A stretch of 45,097 nt of DNA. Source: Desulfobacteraceae bacterium UBA2771. GTDB taxonomy: Bacteria > Desulfobacterota > Desulfobacteria > Desulfobacterales > Desulfosarcinaceae. Within the stretch, counting starts at the first letter, position 1; each line of letters begins with the position of its first letter. The stretch is taken from NCBI GenBank assembly GCA_002352605.1, contig DEIP01000117.1, positions 1 through 45,097 of the forward strand, in the 5' to 3' direction. This document shows, piece by piece, positions 44,485-45,097 of the stretch. Below the pieces are notes generated by a model. It was not told where the DNA came from and ran no database searches. It was given only the letters and a program-made list of their open reading frames with translations. The position numbers and the translations under genes were made by a program.

Positions 44485-44561
44485 GCGCCTGTAGCTCAGC
44501 TGGATAGAGTGCCGGACTACGAATCCGTAGGTCGCAGGTTCGAATCCTGCCAGGCGCGCCA
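44485..44561 (+). tRNA. tRNA-Arg (anticodon ACG)
   Basis: 77 nt with encoded CCA. The acceptor stem is GCGCCTG / CAGGCGC, discriminator G73, D arm GCTCAGCTGGATAGAGT, anticodon loop CTACGAA (anticodon ACG), T arm GCAGGTTCGAATCCTGC. The first anticodon-stem pair is a C-T mismatch (27-43); the other four are paired. Decoding of CGU, CGC and CGA by this tRNA needs inosine at position 34, the product of TadA. Confidence 0.97.
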
Positions 44562-44569
44562 GAAAACAT

Positions 44570-44606
44570 AAGGGGTTATAGCTATTATGCTGTGACCCCT
44601 TTTTTA
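44570..44606 (+). terminator. Intrinsic terminator of tRNA-Arg
   Basis: A 13-bp stem, 44570-44582 with 44589-44601, two G-U pairs, TATTAT loop, followed by a run of T. Confidence 0.93.
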
Positions 44607-44609
44607 TTT

Positions 44610-44627
44610 GTAGCCATATAGTAGCCA
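44610..44627 (+). repeat. Tandem GTAGCCA pair beside tRNA-Arg
   Basis: GTAGCCA at 44610-44616 and 44621-44627, 11 bp (one helical turn) apart. Such pairs beside tRNA genes often serve as integrase arm-type sites. On the minus strand they lie in a 31-codon open stretch ending FWLLYGYK (stop 44604), which could be the end of a lost integrase gene. Both readings are inference. Confidence 0.4.
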
Positions 44628-44924
44628 AAATGCAGCATTCTCACGGTTCGATTCCTGATTCTTTGCCAAAGCAAGCCGTAGCCTGGCCACATCAGCCGAT
44701 TAGTTTTGACTGTCCATGCCCATACTTGAATAGACACCACTGAAATAGTGGTCAGGACTATTCATGATAATATGGTATCTCAGCCTTTCAGAATTCCACT
44801 GTGCCGCTGATGCCTGGAGTTACCTGGACCACAGTTAAAGAATTTGGGCTTGGTCCTAACTTAGCCCACATAGACGGAGGAACGATAAAAAGAAAGCTCA
44901 ACTTGAGAAAGTGCGGGACATTTT
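44628..44924. other. AT-richer tail region with an imperfect palindrome, no firm gene
   Basis: Base composition is lower in GC than the neighbouring genes. An imperfect hairpin spans 44727-44764: TGAATAG / CTATTCA outside and ACCACT / AGTGGT inside, loop GAAAT. A 38-codon frame (44810-44926, +, MPGVTWTTVKEFGLGPNLAH at the start) has no recognised family. No transposase was found. Confidence 0.4.
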
Positions 44925-44998
44925 AAGCTCGATCTGATACGAGAAAATAGGTCAACGCTAACTAACTTATTTTCAATAACAAATACCAGATCGAGCTT
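44925..44998. repeat. Nested inverted repeats near the window end
   Basis: Outer arms AAGCTCGATCTG (44925-44936) and CAGATCGAGCTT (44987-44998) are a perfect 12-bp inverted repeat. Inside them GAAAATA (44943-44949) pairs with TATTTTC (44968-44974). The outer right arm ends at the first base of the partial ORF. This could be an element boundary, an operator or a structured leader. Confidence 0.6.
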
Positions 44999-45097
44999 TG
45001 AAAAAAACATATAACGAATCACCAGATGTAGCAAGCGGAAAAGGTAAATGGGATCGATCAGATACAGCGAAATTAGTTTCTGATTTTGACTCGAGGG
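44998..45097 (+). CDS. Start of an unidentified ORF, truncated by the window
   Basis: An open frame from TTG 44998 runs to the last base, beginning L-K-K-T-Y-N-E-S-P-D and continuing KGKWDRSDTAKLVSDFDS. The first 33 codons have a protein-like composition but match no family I know. No clear SD; the stop upstream is at 44977. It may be cargo of an element inserted at tRNA-Arg. Confidence 0.3.
   Translation, partial: MKKTYNESPDVASGKGKWDRSDTAKLVSDFDSR

Noticed and set aside
44925..44998. Retron-like a1/a2 inverted repeats
   Set aside because: Arms enclose only 50 nt, too short for a normal msr-msd RNA, and no reverse transcriptase is visible before the window ends.
1..45097. CRISPR array or complete insertion sequence
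   Set aside because: No regularly spaced repeats and no intact transposase reading frame seen anywhere.

Overview
The window looks like chromosomal core sequence from a Gram-negative, probably anaerobic, sulfate-reducer-type bacterium of the Desulfobacterota (Desulfosarcina/Desulfobacter-like). That placement is inferred, not demonstrated. It rests on the lipid A, BamA and Lol genes (an outer membrane), the DHH-CBS-CBS-nucleotidyltransferase fusion, a TrpRS with an Fe-S-type cysteine motif, the GEMM-I riboswitch, and the choice-of-anchor U surface protein.

Layout. 1-2.1 kb: the end of a hemolysin III family gene, then a leftward trio (small lipoprotein, YidD, TPR membrane protein). 2.1-2.5 kb: a gene-poor stretch with a fragment of a HigA-type antitoxin. 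2.5-9.3 kb: rightward ispF-cysS-uvrB-uvrC and a basic HNH-like protein. 9.3-19.5 kb: leftward genes in the order DHH/CBS/tRNA nucleotidyltransferase, trpS, scpA, scpB, a doubtful small ORF, parE, parC. This puts condensin-loading and topoisomerase IV genes side by side. 19.7-25.7 kb: rightward radical SAM protein, pilC, a PilS-like sensor kinase, then a GEMM-I riboswitch controlling a secreted multidomain surface protein. A strong terminator follows. 25.8-37 kb: a leftward envelope-biogenesis cluster, lysS-lolC-lolD-bamA-ompH-lpxD-fabZ-lpxA-lpxI-lpxB, which covers lipoprotein release, outer-membrane protein insertion and lipid A synthesis. 37.5-44.4 kb: a DUF190 plus four-CBS protein divergent from serA, a RibD/DHFR-like reductase, a beta-hydroxyacid dehydrogenase, tRNA-Pro(CGG), purA and tadA. 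44.4-45.1 kb: tRNA-Arg(ACG), divergent from tadA, with a clear promoter and terminator. AT-rich sequence follows, with nested inverted repeats and the start of an unidentified ORF, probably the edge of an inserted element.

Most notable observations. (1) The GEMM-I aptamer at 23654-23748 is followed by a 12-bp helix that buries the Shine-Dalgarno of the surface-protein gene, so second-messenger control of translation is likely. (2) parE has no ATG/GTG/TTG/CTG in the reading frame where its N-terminus must lie; an ATC codon sits 7 nt after a GGAGG. (3) TrpRS carries the C-x21-C-x6-C-x2-C pattern of a [4Fe-4S] TrpRS. (4) BamA carries an extra TolB-like periplasmic domain before its POTRA repeats. 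(5) The 3' flank of tRNA-Arg(ACG) looks like an integration site. I see no CRISPR array and no complete transposase. No single wholly new system is evident; the riboswitch-controlled surface protein next to pilus genes, and the tRNA-Arg flank, are the best candidates.
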